Below, piece by piece: positions 7,763 through 15,060 of a stretch of 27,485 nucleotides of DNA. The notes below the pieces were generated by a model. It had not been told where the DNA came from. It worked only from the letters and a program-made list of their open reading frames with translations, and made no database searches. Every line of letters starts with the position of its first letter. Within the stretch, counting starts at the first letter, position 1. The translations under genes were made by a program, and so were the position numbers. This DNA comes from E44-bin32 sp041573795. GTDB lineage: Bacteria; Chloroflexota; Anaerolineae; Anaerolineales; E44-bin32. Location: NCBI GenBank assembly GCA_041573795.1, contig JBFFQB010000030.1, positions 1-27,485 of the forward strand. The letters are read 5' to 3'.

Positions 7763-7807
7763 ATTAACCCTCTAAATAACCTGTTAGGGGTATGACACTA
7801 ATACCAC
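7763..7807 (+). promoter_or_regulatory. Composite upstream element, copy A
   Basis: ATTAACCC (7763-7770), 16 bases, then GGGGTATGACACTA and ATACCAC (7787-7807). The core ends 64 bases before the ATG of the DUF4386 gene. The same two blocks at nearly the same spacing occur at 15061-15103 and 15886-15930. In this copy GGTAT and ATACC form a dyad around GACACTA, and CCCT and AGGG form a wider dyad. It is probably a promoter or activator site; the binder is unknown. Confidence 0.7.
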
Positions 7808-7871
7808 CGGAGCGATACCCTGTAAGCGTGAGATGTCGCCAATCTCGGAATAGGATAGAAGGAGAAAGACG

Positions 7872-8651
7872 ATGACCACCAGGGATAGTGCACGAACAAC
7901 AGTGGACCCGACTCCTCTCCCCAACGCATCAAGAGAAGATGGGGGAGAGGCGAATAAGGGAGCACACAGAAAGAATGCGTGGATTGTAGGGGTATTGTTC
8001 ATACTGGCGCTTGTCCTTTTTTTGATCGGACAGGCTCTTTACGAACCATTTTTAAGCTCTCCCAATTACCTGGAGCATGCTTATCCCAATCGGGTCATTG
8101 TGATCATGGGAATACTGCTTGAGTATCTATCTGCTCTCAGTGTAGTACTCATACCGGTATTCTTATTTCCCATCCTTAAAAAACACTTTGAAGTCCTGGC
8201 GCTGGGGTATGTCAGCTTCAGATTGTTTGAGGCTGTGCTCTTAAGCCTCGCCCAAGTATATAAACTATCATTGGTTAACCTCAGCCAGAATTATTTAAAC
8301 AGCGGTGGAGTAGATGCTCCCTATTTTGAAAAAATGGGCGATGCAATCCGATCGGTCATATATTGGGTCGATCATGATGGATTAATATATCTTGTCGTTT
8401 TCATCATTGGAACTTTGATACTGAATTCTGCCTTCTATAAATCAAGGCTCATTCCACGATGGTTATCCCTCTGGGGGCTGATCGGTGGTGTCGCTATTTT
8501 TGCCGCTTCTGTGATGGCTACATTAGACATCCTTCTATCAGTCGCCATGTTGTTGTTGATACCGATTGCCTTGCAAGAACAAGTGATGGCAATCTGGCTG
8601 ATTGTCAAAGGATTTAATCGATCTGCAATGACGCCGGCGCCTGCCAAGTAG
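7872..8651 (+). CDS. DUF4386-type multi-pass membrane protein
   Basis: A 259-residue protein with a hydrophilic N-terminus of about 33 residues and then about six hydrophobic segments (about 35-57, 72-98, 108-130, 160-182, 192-213, 218-242). The ending has the DUF4386 signature: RLIPRWLSLWGLIGG followed by LQEQVMAIWLIVKGFN. The family is integral to the membrane and of unknown function. It is common in Chloroflexota, Actinobacteria and Firmicutes, often near stress regulators and oxidoreductases. AAGGAG lies about eight bases before the ATG, and composite element copy A lies upstream. A 7-bp inverted repeat (GTAACGG...CCGTTAC) follows the stop but lacks a T-tract, so read-through into the oxidoreductase gene downstream is possible. 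I am confident of a membrane protein and fairly confident of DUF4386. Confidence 0.87.
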   Translation: MTTRDSARTTVDPTPLPNASREDGGEANKGAHRKNAWIVGVLFILALVLFLIGQALYEPFLSSPNYLEHAYPNRVIVIMGILLEYLSALSVVLIPVFLFPILKKHFEVLALGYVSFRLFEAVLLSLAQVYKLSLVNLSQNYLNSGGVDAPYFEKMGDAIRSVIYWVDHDGLIYLVVFIIGTLILNSAFYKSRLIPRWLSLWGLIGGVAIFAASVMATLDILLSVAMLLLIPIALQEQVMAIWLIVKGFNRSAMTPAPAK

Positions 8652-8782
8652 AGGCGGCCGGAGTGTAACGGTTCAATCCAGGCGCCGTTACAAGCCAGGT
8701 GCATCAGGCTGGATGACACTTACACAGCAAGGCGTGTGGTACAGTGCAGCAAGAGCACGATAATCTACGAAAGGCCACGAAA

Positions 8783-9763
8783 ATGAAAGCCATCGCATAT
8801 GAAAAATATGGACCACCGGAAGTTCTACACCTAAAAGAAGTAGAAAAACCTACCCCCAAGGACAATGAAGTCCTGATACGAGTACACGCGACAACTGCAA
8901 CACTCTATGATTGTTGGTCGCGCAGCAGCACCGCCCCTCCCGGGTTCTGGCTGTTCGCGCGCATAGGTTCGGGTTTCAGTACGCCAAAGCAACCCATCCT
9001 TGGGACGGAGCTGGCCGGGGAAATAGAGGCCGCAGGCAAAGAGGTAGCCCTATTCAAGAAAGGCGACAAGGTTTTTGCATTTACGTCGAACTTAGGCGCG
9101 TACGCCGAGTACATTTGTATGACTGAAGATGCGGTGGGGATGATGCCTATCAATATGTCCTATGAAGAGGCCGCAGCAGTCCCACAAGGTGCACTGACCG
9201 CTTTGTATTTCCTTAGAAAAGGGAACATCCAGCGCGGCGATAAAGTCCTTATCTTCGGCGCTTCTGGAGGGGTTGGTGGTTATGCGGTACAGCTGGCGAA
9301 GCACCACTTTGGGGCTGAGGTAACCGGAGTTTGCAGTGCTTCGAAAATCGAATACGTAAGATCGCTTGGAGCCGATCAAGTCCTTGATTACAACAAAGAA
9401 GACTTCACCAAGATCGGGCAAACTTACGACGTTATTTTAGACACGATAGGCAAAAGTTCAGTGCTACGAAGTAGTCGATCACTAAAGAAAGATGGGGCCT
9501 ATATTTTTACTACCTTTGGATTGCCAAAGCTTTTTCCCTTCCTGTGGCTAAATCTGACAAGTCACCAGCAGGTCATCATCGGACTTGTAGAAGAATCCAA
9601 TGAAGATTTGACGTTACTCAAAGAGCTCATTGAAGCGGGAAAGCTCCAGGCGGTCATCGATCAACGCTATCCGCTGGAACAGGCTGCCCAGGCGCACAGG
9701 TATGTCGAAACAGGCAACAAAAAGGGGAATGTCGTCATTACTTTAGAACCAAACAACTCGTAA
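8783..9763 (+). CDS. NAD(P)-dependent medium-chain dehydrogenase/reductase, quinone-oxidoreductase class
   Basis: A protein of about 326 residues. It begins MKAIAYEKYGPPEVLHLKEVEKP, the typical GroES-like start of MDR enzymes, which places the start at this ATG rather than the in-frame GTG at 8744. AAAGG lies upstream. It has GTELAGEIEAAGKEV and GDKVFAF, then the nucleotide-binding loop IFGASGGVGGYAVQLAK (about 157-172). The usual structural-zinc cysteine cluster and catalytic-zinc ligands are missing, which fits the zinc-independent quinone oxidoreductase/MDR1 branch. The likely reaction is NAD(P)H-dependent reduction of an enone, quinone or aldehyde; the substrate is unknown. ATGACACT followed by TACAC at 8713-8725 resembles the conserved half of the composite elements, so it may share their control. 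Confidence 0.9.
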   Translation: MKAIAYEKYGPPEVLHLKEVEKPTPKDNEVLIRVHATTATLYDCWSRSSTAPPGFWLFARIGSGFSTPKQPILGTELAGEIEAAGKEVALFKKGDKVFAFTSNLGAYAEYICMTEDAVGMMPINMSYEEAAAVPQGALTALYFLRKGNIQRGDKVLIFGASGGVGGYAVQLAKHHFGAEVTGVCSASKIEYVRSLGADQVLDYNKEDFTKIGQTYDVILDTIGKSSVLRSSRSLKKDGAYIFTTFGLPKLFPFLWLNLTSHQQVIIGLVEESNEDLTLLKELIEAGKLQAVIDQRYPLEQAAQAHRYVETGNKKGNVVITLEPNNS

Positions 9764-9907
9764 CAAACATCGAGGCAACGCACATTGAACTATGGGGGGC
9801 ACAGCATGGTCTCATCTCTGGATCCGGGGTTTGAATCCATAGTTTGTCTTGCGTAGCTATTGCTACGATATCGTGCGATCACATCCCCGCCATGGTATTT
9901 CCTGGGA

Positions 9908-9940
9908 GATATTAAGCGTAGCCCTGACGGGCTGAATATC
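9908..9940 (+). terminator. Two-part hairpin downstream of the MDR gene
   Basis: GATATT (9908-9913) pairs with AATATC (9935-9940), enclosing an internal loop and AGCCC-TGAC-GGGCT (9920-9933). The sequence after it (GGTCCCCTTCT) is only mildly T-rich, so this is a weak or factor-assisted terminator, or a structured RNA element. Confidence 0.4.
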
Positions 9941-9987
9941 GGTCCCCTTCTAAAATCGTAATCCGGTGGCTAAACGGACTCGTTTGA

Positions 9988-10016
9988 TTGAAAGCGGATT
10001 TAAATTGAAGTATGAT
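9988..10016 (+). promoter_or_regulatory. Strong sigma-70-type promoter
   Basis: TTGAAA (9988-9993), a 17-base spacer and TATGAT (10011-10016) match the vegetative consensus at ten of twelve positions. The next gene on this strand is the SRPBCC gene at 10290, implying an unusually long untranslated leader or a short non-coding RNA in between. Confidence 0.6.
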
Positions 10017-10289
10017 GGATGTTAAGAGTGTCCGATCGAACGATAAAGGCGCTTTGAGAGAGATTTAACGCACTCCTGAAATATTGCATCGAGTAACCAC
10101 AGCCTCGCCTTACACTGCCAAGATCAAATTTATACTCCACCGACAATCCACTTAGATCGCAACGGGCCATCCTCATTCACCCCTACCCTTATCTCTCCCG
10201 GGGCATGATGTAAAAATTCGGCCGCGCTGGATATGCGCTGCAACAACCTGGCGATCCCAGTCCCCAACCAGTAAAGAGGAGGTAAACCC

Positions 10290-10721
10290 ATGGCTAAGAT
10301 TGAACGAAGCATCCTTATCAATGCGCCTGTAGAGAAAGTATTTGAATATCACAGTGACCCCCGAAATAGTCCCGAATACTGGCCAAGCTTCATCGAGGTC
10401 AAAGATATTGAGGAGCTTCCCGATGGGGGAGCTAAATATAGTTGGGTATACAAGATGGCCGGGATACGGCTCACCGGGTCGACGAGCACAATTGAGTTTA
10501 AGGAGAATAAACTGCTCTCGGTAAAATCTGAGGGCGGTATCGATAGCACCTTCACCTACACCTATGAACCCGAAGGCGATGGAACTCGACTCGGCCTGGC
10601 GGTTGAATATATTGTTCCAGTCCCAGTGCTTGGAAAACTGGCCGAATCTTTCATCCTCAAGATGAATGAACGTGAAGCAGACACTGTGATGGAAAACCTA
10701 AAAGGTATACTGGAGGCATAG
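10290..10721 (+). CDS. SRPBCC-family (START/polyketide cyclase-like) protein
   Basis: A 143-residue single-domain protein. It begins MAKIERSILINAPVEKVFEYHSDPRNSPEYWP, the usual start of SRPBCC ligand-binding proteins: a beta strand, then APVEKVFEYHSD leading into the first helix and a W-P motif. It ends in a long amphipathic helix (FILKMNEREADTVMENLKGILE). The fold forms a deep hydrophobic cavity for lipids or polyketide-like ligands. The ligand is not readable from sequence, and CoxG-like or polyketide-cyclase annotations would be equally non-specific. GAGGAGGT lies eight bases before the ATG, an unusually strong ribosome site. The gene appears monocistronic, with its own promoter upstream and a 13-bp terminator 35 bases after the stop. 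Confidence 0.9.
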   Translation: MAKIERSILINAPVEKVFEYHSDPRNSPEYWPSFIEVKDIEELPDGGAKYSWVYKMAGIRLTGSTSTIEFKENKLLSVKSEGGIDSTFTYTYEPEGDGTRLGLAVEYIVPVPVLGKLAESFILKMNEREADTVMENLKGILEA

Positions 10722-10755
10722 GAGCCTTATTCGATTGGCAGGATCGCCAGAAAGG

Positions 10756-10789
10756 AAAACCGGTGGGTCGAAGCAACCCACCGGTTTTT
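10756..10789 (+). terminator. Strong intrinsic terminator, likely bidirectional
   Basis: AAAACCGGTGGGT (10756-10768) and ACCCACCGGTTTT (10776-10788) form a perfect 13-bp stem with a 7-base loop, followed by T and TAATTTG. On the minus strand the arm ends in TTTTCCTTTC, so it can also serve the convergent gene ending at 10816. Confidence 0.94.
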
Positions 10790-10815
10790 AATTTGTGTTC
10801 GGCGATGAAACTATC

Positions 10816-11055
10816 CTAGACCTTCTCGTCAATCACACTTTTCTCAAGTTCTGCATCAGCCCAAACCTCGATCGCTTCGAGTTGGGATTGTATTAAGGAT
10901 AGATGGATAAAGAATTTCACGCACAGCGGCCAGACCAGTAGCAAAACGACCCATTCGGCGAAGGTGGCGTGAATTTGCGCGCCCCGCATCGTTCGTCCCA
11001 CCAGCAAGGCGCCCAACAATATATATATAAGGATCAATATTAGAAACCAACTCAT
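10816..11055 (-). CDS. Small two-helix membrane protein
   Basis: A 79-residue protein. Two hydrophobic segments (residues 3-20, FLILILIYILLGALLVG, and about 34-52, EWVVLLLVWPLCVKFFIHL) are separated by a short basic loop. A charged C-terminal tail rich in Glu and Asp follows and probably lies in the cytoplasm. AAAGGGG lies about seven bases before the ATG, which supports the start. It is downstream of, and on the same strand as, the frameshifted membrane gene at 11285-11984, with about 230 bases between them, and ends at the strong terminator shared with the convergent SRPBCC gene. I do not recognise a family. The hydropathy pattern and ribosome site make it a likely real gene of unknown function. 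Confidence 0.7.
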   Translation of the reverse strand: MSWFLILILIYILLGALLVGRTMRGAQIHATFAEWVVLLLVWPLCVKFFIHLSLIQSQLEAIEVWADAELEKSVIDEKV

Positions 11056-11180
11056 AGAATACCCCTTTCAATCATGTTGTCCCTTTGTACTTGGATTATC
11101 TGCCCAGATCTTGGGAATTTGGTGTAAATGTAAAGCTTTTGAAAGGTAAGAATGGTCATTGGGGCCAGGCATAAGCGTGT

Positions 11181-11223
11181 CCGCGAAGGAGCGCAGGCTG
11201 GTTTGCGCTCGCAGCGGCTTTTT
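11181..11223 (+). terminator. Terminator-like hairpin upstream of the small membrane gene
   Basis: GAGCGCA (11189-11195) pairs with TGCGCTC (11204-11210), with an outer CCGC/GCGG closing pair (11181-11184/11214-11217), then CTTTTT. The T-tract orients it to the plus strand, where no gene precedes it. It may limit antisense transcription or be a leader structure for the minus-strand gene. Confidence 0.35.
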
Positions 11224-11284
11224 AGCGCATTCTTTTCCTTTCTGTGACCCTGATAGTAATTTCAAGTCCATCATCCTGTCTTAC

Positions 11285-11984
11285 CTAAACCTCAGCGCTC
11301 TCGCCAGATCTGGCAAGGCTGATGGACAAACCCACTAACCAAATCATGGTCAAAAAGATGTTGAGGAAGAGCAAGATGAGTCCAATGGATTGAGGCGCAG
11401 AATTTGGAATGAAGCGAAGCAGCCACACAAAACCAGCGAAGCCTCCAATGATCCCACCCCAAATGCAACCAACGTGGTGATGAGCTCATTCTCATGAAGA
11501 GCAGTGCCATCCACAGGATGGGGCCACCATAGGCGAGGAAGCTGCCAATAGCCCATGTCACTTCAATACTATCCTGTGCAAACTGAGCTGCTTGAACAAC
11601 CAGATCGGCATTTGTCCCGCTATACGACGCTACCGTCGGGCCATAGTAATAAATCATCGATCCGGTATCGACCATAAAACCCATGGTCAGGAAAGCCACG
11701 CCAACCAAACTAAAGACAAGCGGAACCAGCAGAACCGAATCTGTTTCCCGTTTGAAACCCTGGTAAAAAGCCAGGAGAACCGGGATCACCGCAAGGGATC
11801 CCACAACACCCCCCCAGGTATAAAGCAGGATAGAAGTCGAACCCGCGCGTGCGAGGTCATTCGCCACAACTCCCGCATCTCCACCCGGTTGACCACTAAG
11901 ACTACCCAGAATAAAGAGCAGCCAACCCATGGCCGCAATAATTGAAAATACAACGGCTGTTCGATATAGGCTTTTATTCGACAT
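11285..11984 (-). pseudogene. Multi-pass membrane protein (DUF4386-like), frameshifted near the 3' end
   Basis: The start is sound: GGAGG six bases before ATG, then a clean multi-pass membrane protein (hydrophobic segments about 11-30, 53-72, 86-107, 145-165). At ...PRWLHLG the open frame turns into an implausible Trp/His/Cys-rich tail. Reading one base over after the C-run at 11457-11460 restores GGIIGGFAGFVWLLRFIPN, two more hydrophobic helices and an ending ...SLARSGESAEV before a TAG at 11285-11287, about 232 residues in all. One extra base in a four-base homopolymer explains the break. It may be a sequencing or assembly indel or a real recent mutation. The RW-L...GGxxG layout resembles the DUF4386 protein at 7872. 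A degenerate copy of the composite element's core lies upstream at 12127-12138. Confidence 0.82.
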
Positions 11985-12363
11985 GCAGTCCTCCGTAACT
12001 TAACCATCTTTCCTTTTCTCACCGCTGTTGGTATGGATGGCGATTTACGATGCCCGGATTCGGAATAGTTGAACGGTAAGACATGGAGCCAGCGCCAGGT
12101 TTCACCACCACAGGACCTGGAGACCAGGTATTACTGTCTACTAACCCTACCGAAATCGTAACGTTACGCCAGGTGGTTTTGAGAATCGATGGAAAAAATA
12201 GGAACTTATTGGGATCAGATTTCTATAACAGGGGTAATCAGACGCCGGTTCGTTGAGTCGTTTTTAGCAGGAAAAGCAAGAGTCATCCTGACGAAGATAT
12301 CTGGCGATTGGCCCGGCCATAATCGCATCAACCTTGCGGTTCTGATCAAGACGTGAAGCAGGC
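11985..12363. other. Intergenic region upstream of the frameshifted membrane gene
   Basis: This 379-base gap has no supported ORF. It carries the ribosome site of the membrane gene, a dyad ACCTGG-AGA-CCAGGT (12115-12129) and a perfect 12-base palindrome CGTAACGTTACG (12157-12168). Minus-strand GACAGTAATACC (12127-12138) matches the core of the composite elements (GACACTAATACC) at 11 of 12 positions. No terminator with a T-tract was found for the serine hydrolase gene that ends at 12364. Confidence 0.55.
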
Positions 12364-13536
12364 CTAGAAGTTGGAAAGATCCTCGATACGCTGCTGGAGC
12401 ATGGCCTCTGCGGCTGGATCACGAGGCAAAGGCTCTGCCGATACCACCGCCGGAAGGATATAGCCCTCCAGCAGCATTTGAGGGACATAGAAATCGTTTT
12501 CCGGCAGTTCACTGGTGAATACCACAACCAAATTCTCCTCAGGGACGACAAAGATAAACTGCCCGCCATACCCCAGGGCCATGTAGAACCCGGAGTCATC
12601 CACCCACCACTGGTAGCCATAGCCGTCCTGCAAGGTGGCAGGGAGGTGCTTCCTGGTAGACTCCGCCACCCACCTGGCGGGGATGATTTGCTCGCCCTCC
12701 CATTGGCCATTGCGCAGCATCAGGTAGCCGATCTTGGCCATATCGTGGGGCAGCATTCTCAGATCCCCCCACCCGATCGTGATCCCCTGGGGATTCATCG
12801 GCCAGGCGACATCGGTGATCCCGAGCGGCCCGAATAGATGCTCTTCAGCAAATTCCAGGCCAGTCATACCTGTCGTTTCGGTCAGGATGGCGGAGAGGAG
12901 GAAGGAGCCCCCGTTGCAGTACTCGAACCTATCCCCCGGTGCTGCCTCCATCGGTAGATCCAGCATGAACTGGACCCAATCCTGGCTATCCCGCATCTGA
13001 TAGAGACCATCCCAGTTGTAGAGGTAAGAGTCTCTGCACCTGAAACCCGAGCTCATCGTCAGCAGATCCTCAAGTGTCATCTTCTCCTTGTTCGCATCCA
13101 GGTTGGCTACCATTCGATCAGGGAAGAATTCCAGTACCGGTGTTTCAACGTCTTCGATCGCTCCCTTTTCGATGGCAAGGCCGATGAGCAGCGAGATGAT
13201 GCTCTTGGTGCAGGATCGAATTTCGTGTTTCATGCCTTCTGTGTAAGGGTAGATGCTCGCATCCATAACCAAATATCCATCGCGTATGACGGTCACGCTG
13301 TCGATACCGTGCTCCTGACGGTCGATCGCAGCGAGCATCTCTGCCAGGATGCGCGAGTCCATCCCCTGCGCCTCCGGCGTATCTGTCTGCCAGCCATCCG
13401 TGGGCCAGGCTGCCCTGGAGACATCTGCAGCTTCTGGCGCTTGGTTAACACTTAACGAGCTGCATCCTGTCAGGAAAAGAAGGATGCCGCAGAGAAAGAT
13501 GAGTGATCGAAAACGAATATGCTTCAAATCCCACAT
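12364..13536 (-). CDS. Lipoprotein serine hydrolase, class C beta-lactamase/penicillin-binding-like
   Basis: A protein of about 390 residues from the ATG ending at 13536, chosen because GAGG lies six bases upstream and a compact signal peptide follows. An in-frame TTG at 13572 is less likely. The signal ends in lipobox FLTGC (Cys about 25). The serine beta-lactamase fold is marked by SCTKS (nucleophile Ser about 108, Lys about 111), YCN (Tyr about 206, Asn about 208), and a late GYGGQF in place of the usual HxG or KTG triad. Such proteins include esterases, D-aminopeptidases and carboxypeptidases; true beta-lactamase activity should not be assumed. It probably acts on the outer face of the membrane. 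It is divergent from the cyclase gene, with overlapping promoters between them. Confidence 0.9.
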   Translation of the reverse strand: MWDLKHIRFRSLIFLCGILLFLTGCSSLSVNQAPEAADVSRAAWPTDGWQTDTPEAQGMDSRILAEMLAAIDRQEHGIDSVTVIRDGYLVMDASIYPYTEGMKHEIRSCTKSIISLLIGLAIEKGAIEDVETPVLEFFPDRMVANLDANKEKMTLEDLLTMSSGFRCRDSYLYNWDGLYQMRDSQDWVQFMLDLPMEAAPGDRFEYCNGGSFLLSAILTETTGMTGLEFAEEHLFGPLGITDVAWPMNPQGITIGWGDLRMLPHDMAKIGYLMLRNGQWEGEQIIPARWVAESTRKHLPATLQDGYGYQWWVDDSGFYMALGYGGQFIFVVPEENLVVVFTSELPENDFYVPQMLLEGYILPAVVSAEPLPRDPAAEAMLQQRIEDLSNF

Positions 13537-13596
13537 AGCCATCCTCAGAATCGCAAGGGTTCGATCGTCCAATCCCCAAATTCTTCCTATCTACCG

Positions 13597-13624
13597 TTGA
13601 CAAATTCAATGCGTTCATTATAAG
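13597..13624 (+). promoter_or_regulatory. Near-consensus promoter, overlapped by a minus-strand -10 box
   Basis: TTGACA (13597-13602), a 16-base spacer and TATAAG (13619-13624) face the DUF4242-cyclase gene at 13840, with a leader of about 205 bases. The same bases read on the minus strand give TATAAT (13617-13622), a perfect -10 box for the divergent serine hydrolase gene, though with no good -35. The overlap would make the two promoters mutually exclusive. The rest of the gap to 13839 has no other recognisable feature except an A/T-rich stretch just before the gene. Confidence 0.6.
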
Positions 13625-13839
13625 CATGGATTTACTCCCGGCTCTGATCCCCACATCCTTGCGACCTATTGGGTGTTTGAGCTATTTACAAAGAAGTAAC
13701 CCCTAGAGTGAGGCCAAACAGGAGGTTTCAGCCTTGAAATAGATGGTTTTTGAAATGGGTAGTAACACGAGAAACCGATTACAATTATTACCAGGATAAG
13801 CGCTAACATTAATAAATCTACAATTGAAGGATCGTTCTC

Positions 13840-14661
13840 ATGCCAATCTACATGGACCGTCACTACAACGTTGATTTCACACCTGAAGCGGTTGCAGAGG
13901 CTCATCGCAAGGATCTGGAGCATGCGCATGAGCATGGTGTGGAATTCAAGACCTATTGGTTCGACAAGGAACGAAATACTGTTTTTTGTTTAGCGGAGGC
14001 CTCCGAAATCGATTCGGTCCGCAAGGTGCATAGCATCGCTCATGGAGATGAGCCCAACGAAATCATTGAAGTCGACGAGTCCGTTGTGGCAGCATTTCTA
14101 GGAAGAGTCGCAGATCCTGATTCGATCTCGTTAGATGAACCCCCACCCGATTCACCCTTCAGGACCATCATGTTCACTGATTTGCAGGGATCCACCCAGT
14201 GGGCCAGCCAGTACGGGGATGAGCGCGCGCTCGAGATGCTACGGAAGCATAACGATCTCACTCGCCAGGCGTTGCGCGATCATGAGGGGCATGAAATCAA
14301 ACATACCGGCGACGGATTCATGAACTCCTTCACCTCGGTCACCGACGCCGTCCGCTGCGCAGTGAATATTCAAAGAGGTTTCGCCAGTCACAACCAGGAT
14401 CATCCTGAAGCCAGCATGCATGTGCGAATTGGCCTGAGTGCAGGGGAGCCCGTTAAAGATGACCAGCAGCTGTTCGGACTGACCGTAAACTTAGCGGCAC
14501 GCATATGCGCTACAGCTCAGCCAGATCAAATCCTGGTTGCGCAAGTTGTTCGCGATCTGTGTTTGGGTAAAAAGATCGACTTTGCAGATGGTGGCGAGTT
14601 TACCCCTCAAGGTTTCGATCTGCCTGTTCGTGTGTTCGAGGTTATTTGGCAGGACAAGTAA
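13840..14661 (+). CDS. DUF4242 domain fused to a class III adenylate/guanylate cyclase domain
   Basis: A 273-residue soluble protein. Residues 1-85 match the DUF4242 (SCO4226-like, nickel-binding) family: MPIYMDRHYNVDFTPEAVAEAHRKDLEHAHEHG, TYWFDKERNTVFCLAEA, HSIAHGDEPNEIIEV. Residues about 105-270 are a class III cyclase domain: metal-binding Asp in TIMFTDLQGST (about 114) and in KHTGDGF (about 158), Lys about 154 as expected for adenine recognition, and the NLAAR transition-state Asn and Arg (about 217 and 221). The position that is usually Asp just before LFG reads Gln (about 210), so nucleotide specificity is uncertain. The reaction is presumably ATP to cAMP. DUF4242 may sense metal or redox state (inference). 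GAAGGA lies upstream of the ATG. A broken LuxR gene follows immediately. Confidence 0.9.
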   Translation: MPIYMDRHYNVDFTPEAVAEAHRKDLEHAHEHGVEFKTYWFDKERNTVFCLAEASEIDSVRKVHSIAHGDEPNEIIEVDESVVAAFLGRVADPDSISLDEPPPDSPFRTIMFTDLQGSTQWASQYGDERALEMLRKHNDLTRQALRDHEGHEIKHTGDGFMNSFTSVTDAVRCAVNIQRGFASHNQDHPEASMHVRIGLSAGEPVKDDQQLFGLTVNLAARICATAQPDQILVAQVVRDLCLGKKIDFADGGEFTPQGFDLPVRVFEVIWQDK

Positions 14662-14674
14662 GCCTTCCCCAGGC

Positions 14675-14980
14675 TTGCGGCATGGTGCAGCCCAATGTGC
14701 TCGTCGATTGCTGGCAGGTTTCACCGGTCAGCCATGGCGTAAGGGAATGGAACCATCACTCGACCAATCGGGATCGATCGAATCCCTGAGTGAGCGCGAA
14801 ATTGAGGTGCTTCAGAGAACAGCGGAAGGATTGACCAAAAACGAGATCGCTGATCGGAACTATCTTTCCGTCAACACAGTTAAAGCACACTCCCGCAACA
14901 TCTTTGGAAAACTTGATGTTAGCAACCGCACATAGGCTGTTGATTGTGCAAGGGCACTAGGTATCCTTTCCCCTTCCTGA
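14675..14980 (+). pseudogene. C-terminal relic of a MalT-like LuxR regulator with an internal stop
   Basis: In one frame the sequence reads LRHGAAQCARRLLAGF, the usual lead-in of MalT-like proteins. Next comes SLSEREIEVLQRTAEGLTK, NEIADRNYLSVNTVKAHSRN and IFGKLDVSNRT, a full LuxR HTH. A TAG (14933-14935) then sits where family members have Gln. After it the frame continues AVDCARALGILSPS to a TGA, exactly the normal ending. About 100 codons of the expected 850-900 survive, directly behind the cyclase stop, so the ATPase and TPR parts are deleted. An ATG at 14747 could still allow a short HTH-only peptide of about 62 residues, which would be a DNA-binding domain without sensor. Composite element copy B lies 80 bases downstream. 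Confidence 0.8.
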
Positions 14981-15060
14981 ACAATCACTCTCCCCAAGAA
15001 CAGCAGCGTCATTCTCTGCTGATCTTCCCATACCACATCCTTTTTACCTACTCTCAGGCG

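Larger units (their letters stand above)
7460..7871. other. Divergent intergenic region, DM13 operon / DUF4386 gene
   Basis: This 412-base gap separates divergent genes and holds no convincing ORF. From left to right it contains the leader hairpin of the DM13 gene (7476-7501), two TCTTA direct repeats 11 bases apart (7553-7557 and 7564-7568), a G/C-rich stretch without recognisable features (about 7570-7740), and the composite element ending at 7807. Confidence 0.6.
9764..10289 (+). other. Structured 526-base intergenic region upstream of the SRPBCC gene
   Basis: No coding frame is supported. The sequence holds a wide inverted repeat AACTATGG...CCATAGTT (9788-9795/9837-9844), a tight hairpin CGTAGC-TATT-GCTACG (9852-9867), a two-part hairpin at 9908-9940 and a good promoter at 9988-10016. 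From the promoter to the ATG at 10290 is a leader of about 265 bases with no recognised riboswitch. Confidence 0.6.

Noticed and set aside
8783..9763. Zinc-dependent alcohol dehydrogenase
   Set aside because: The usual structural-zinc cysteines and catalytic ligands are missing; the protein fits the zinc-independent quinone oxidoreductase branch.
9788..9844. Possible tRNA (7-8 bp acceptor-like repeat and a TTTGAAT T-loop-like string)
   Set aside because: Only about 55 bases lie between the arms, and no anticodon, D-arm or paired T-arm can be formed. It is kept only as an inverted repeat.
11068..11274. Minus-strand frame of 68 codons between the frameshifted membrane gene and the small membrane gene
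   Set aside because: Spacing would suit an operon (about 10 and 12 bases on either side), but the ribosome site is too close to the ATG. The translation is low in hydrophobic pattern and the frame runs through a terminator-like hairpin. Not supported well enough.
12364..13536. Antibiotic resistance beta-lactamase
   Set aside because: The SxxK and YxN motifs show the fold only, and the third motif is atypical (GYGGQ). Many esterases and peptidases share this fold.
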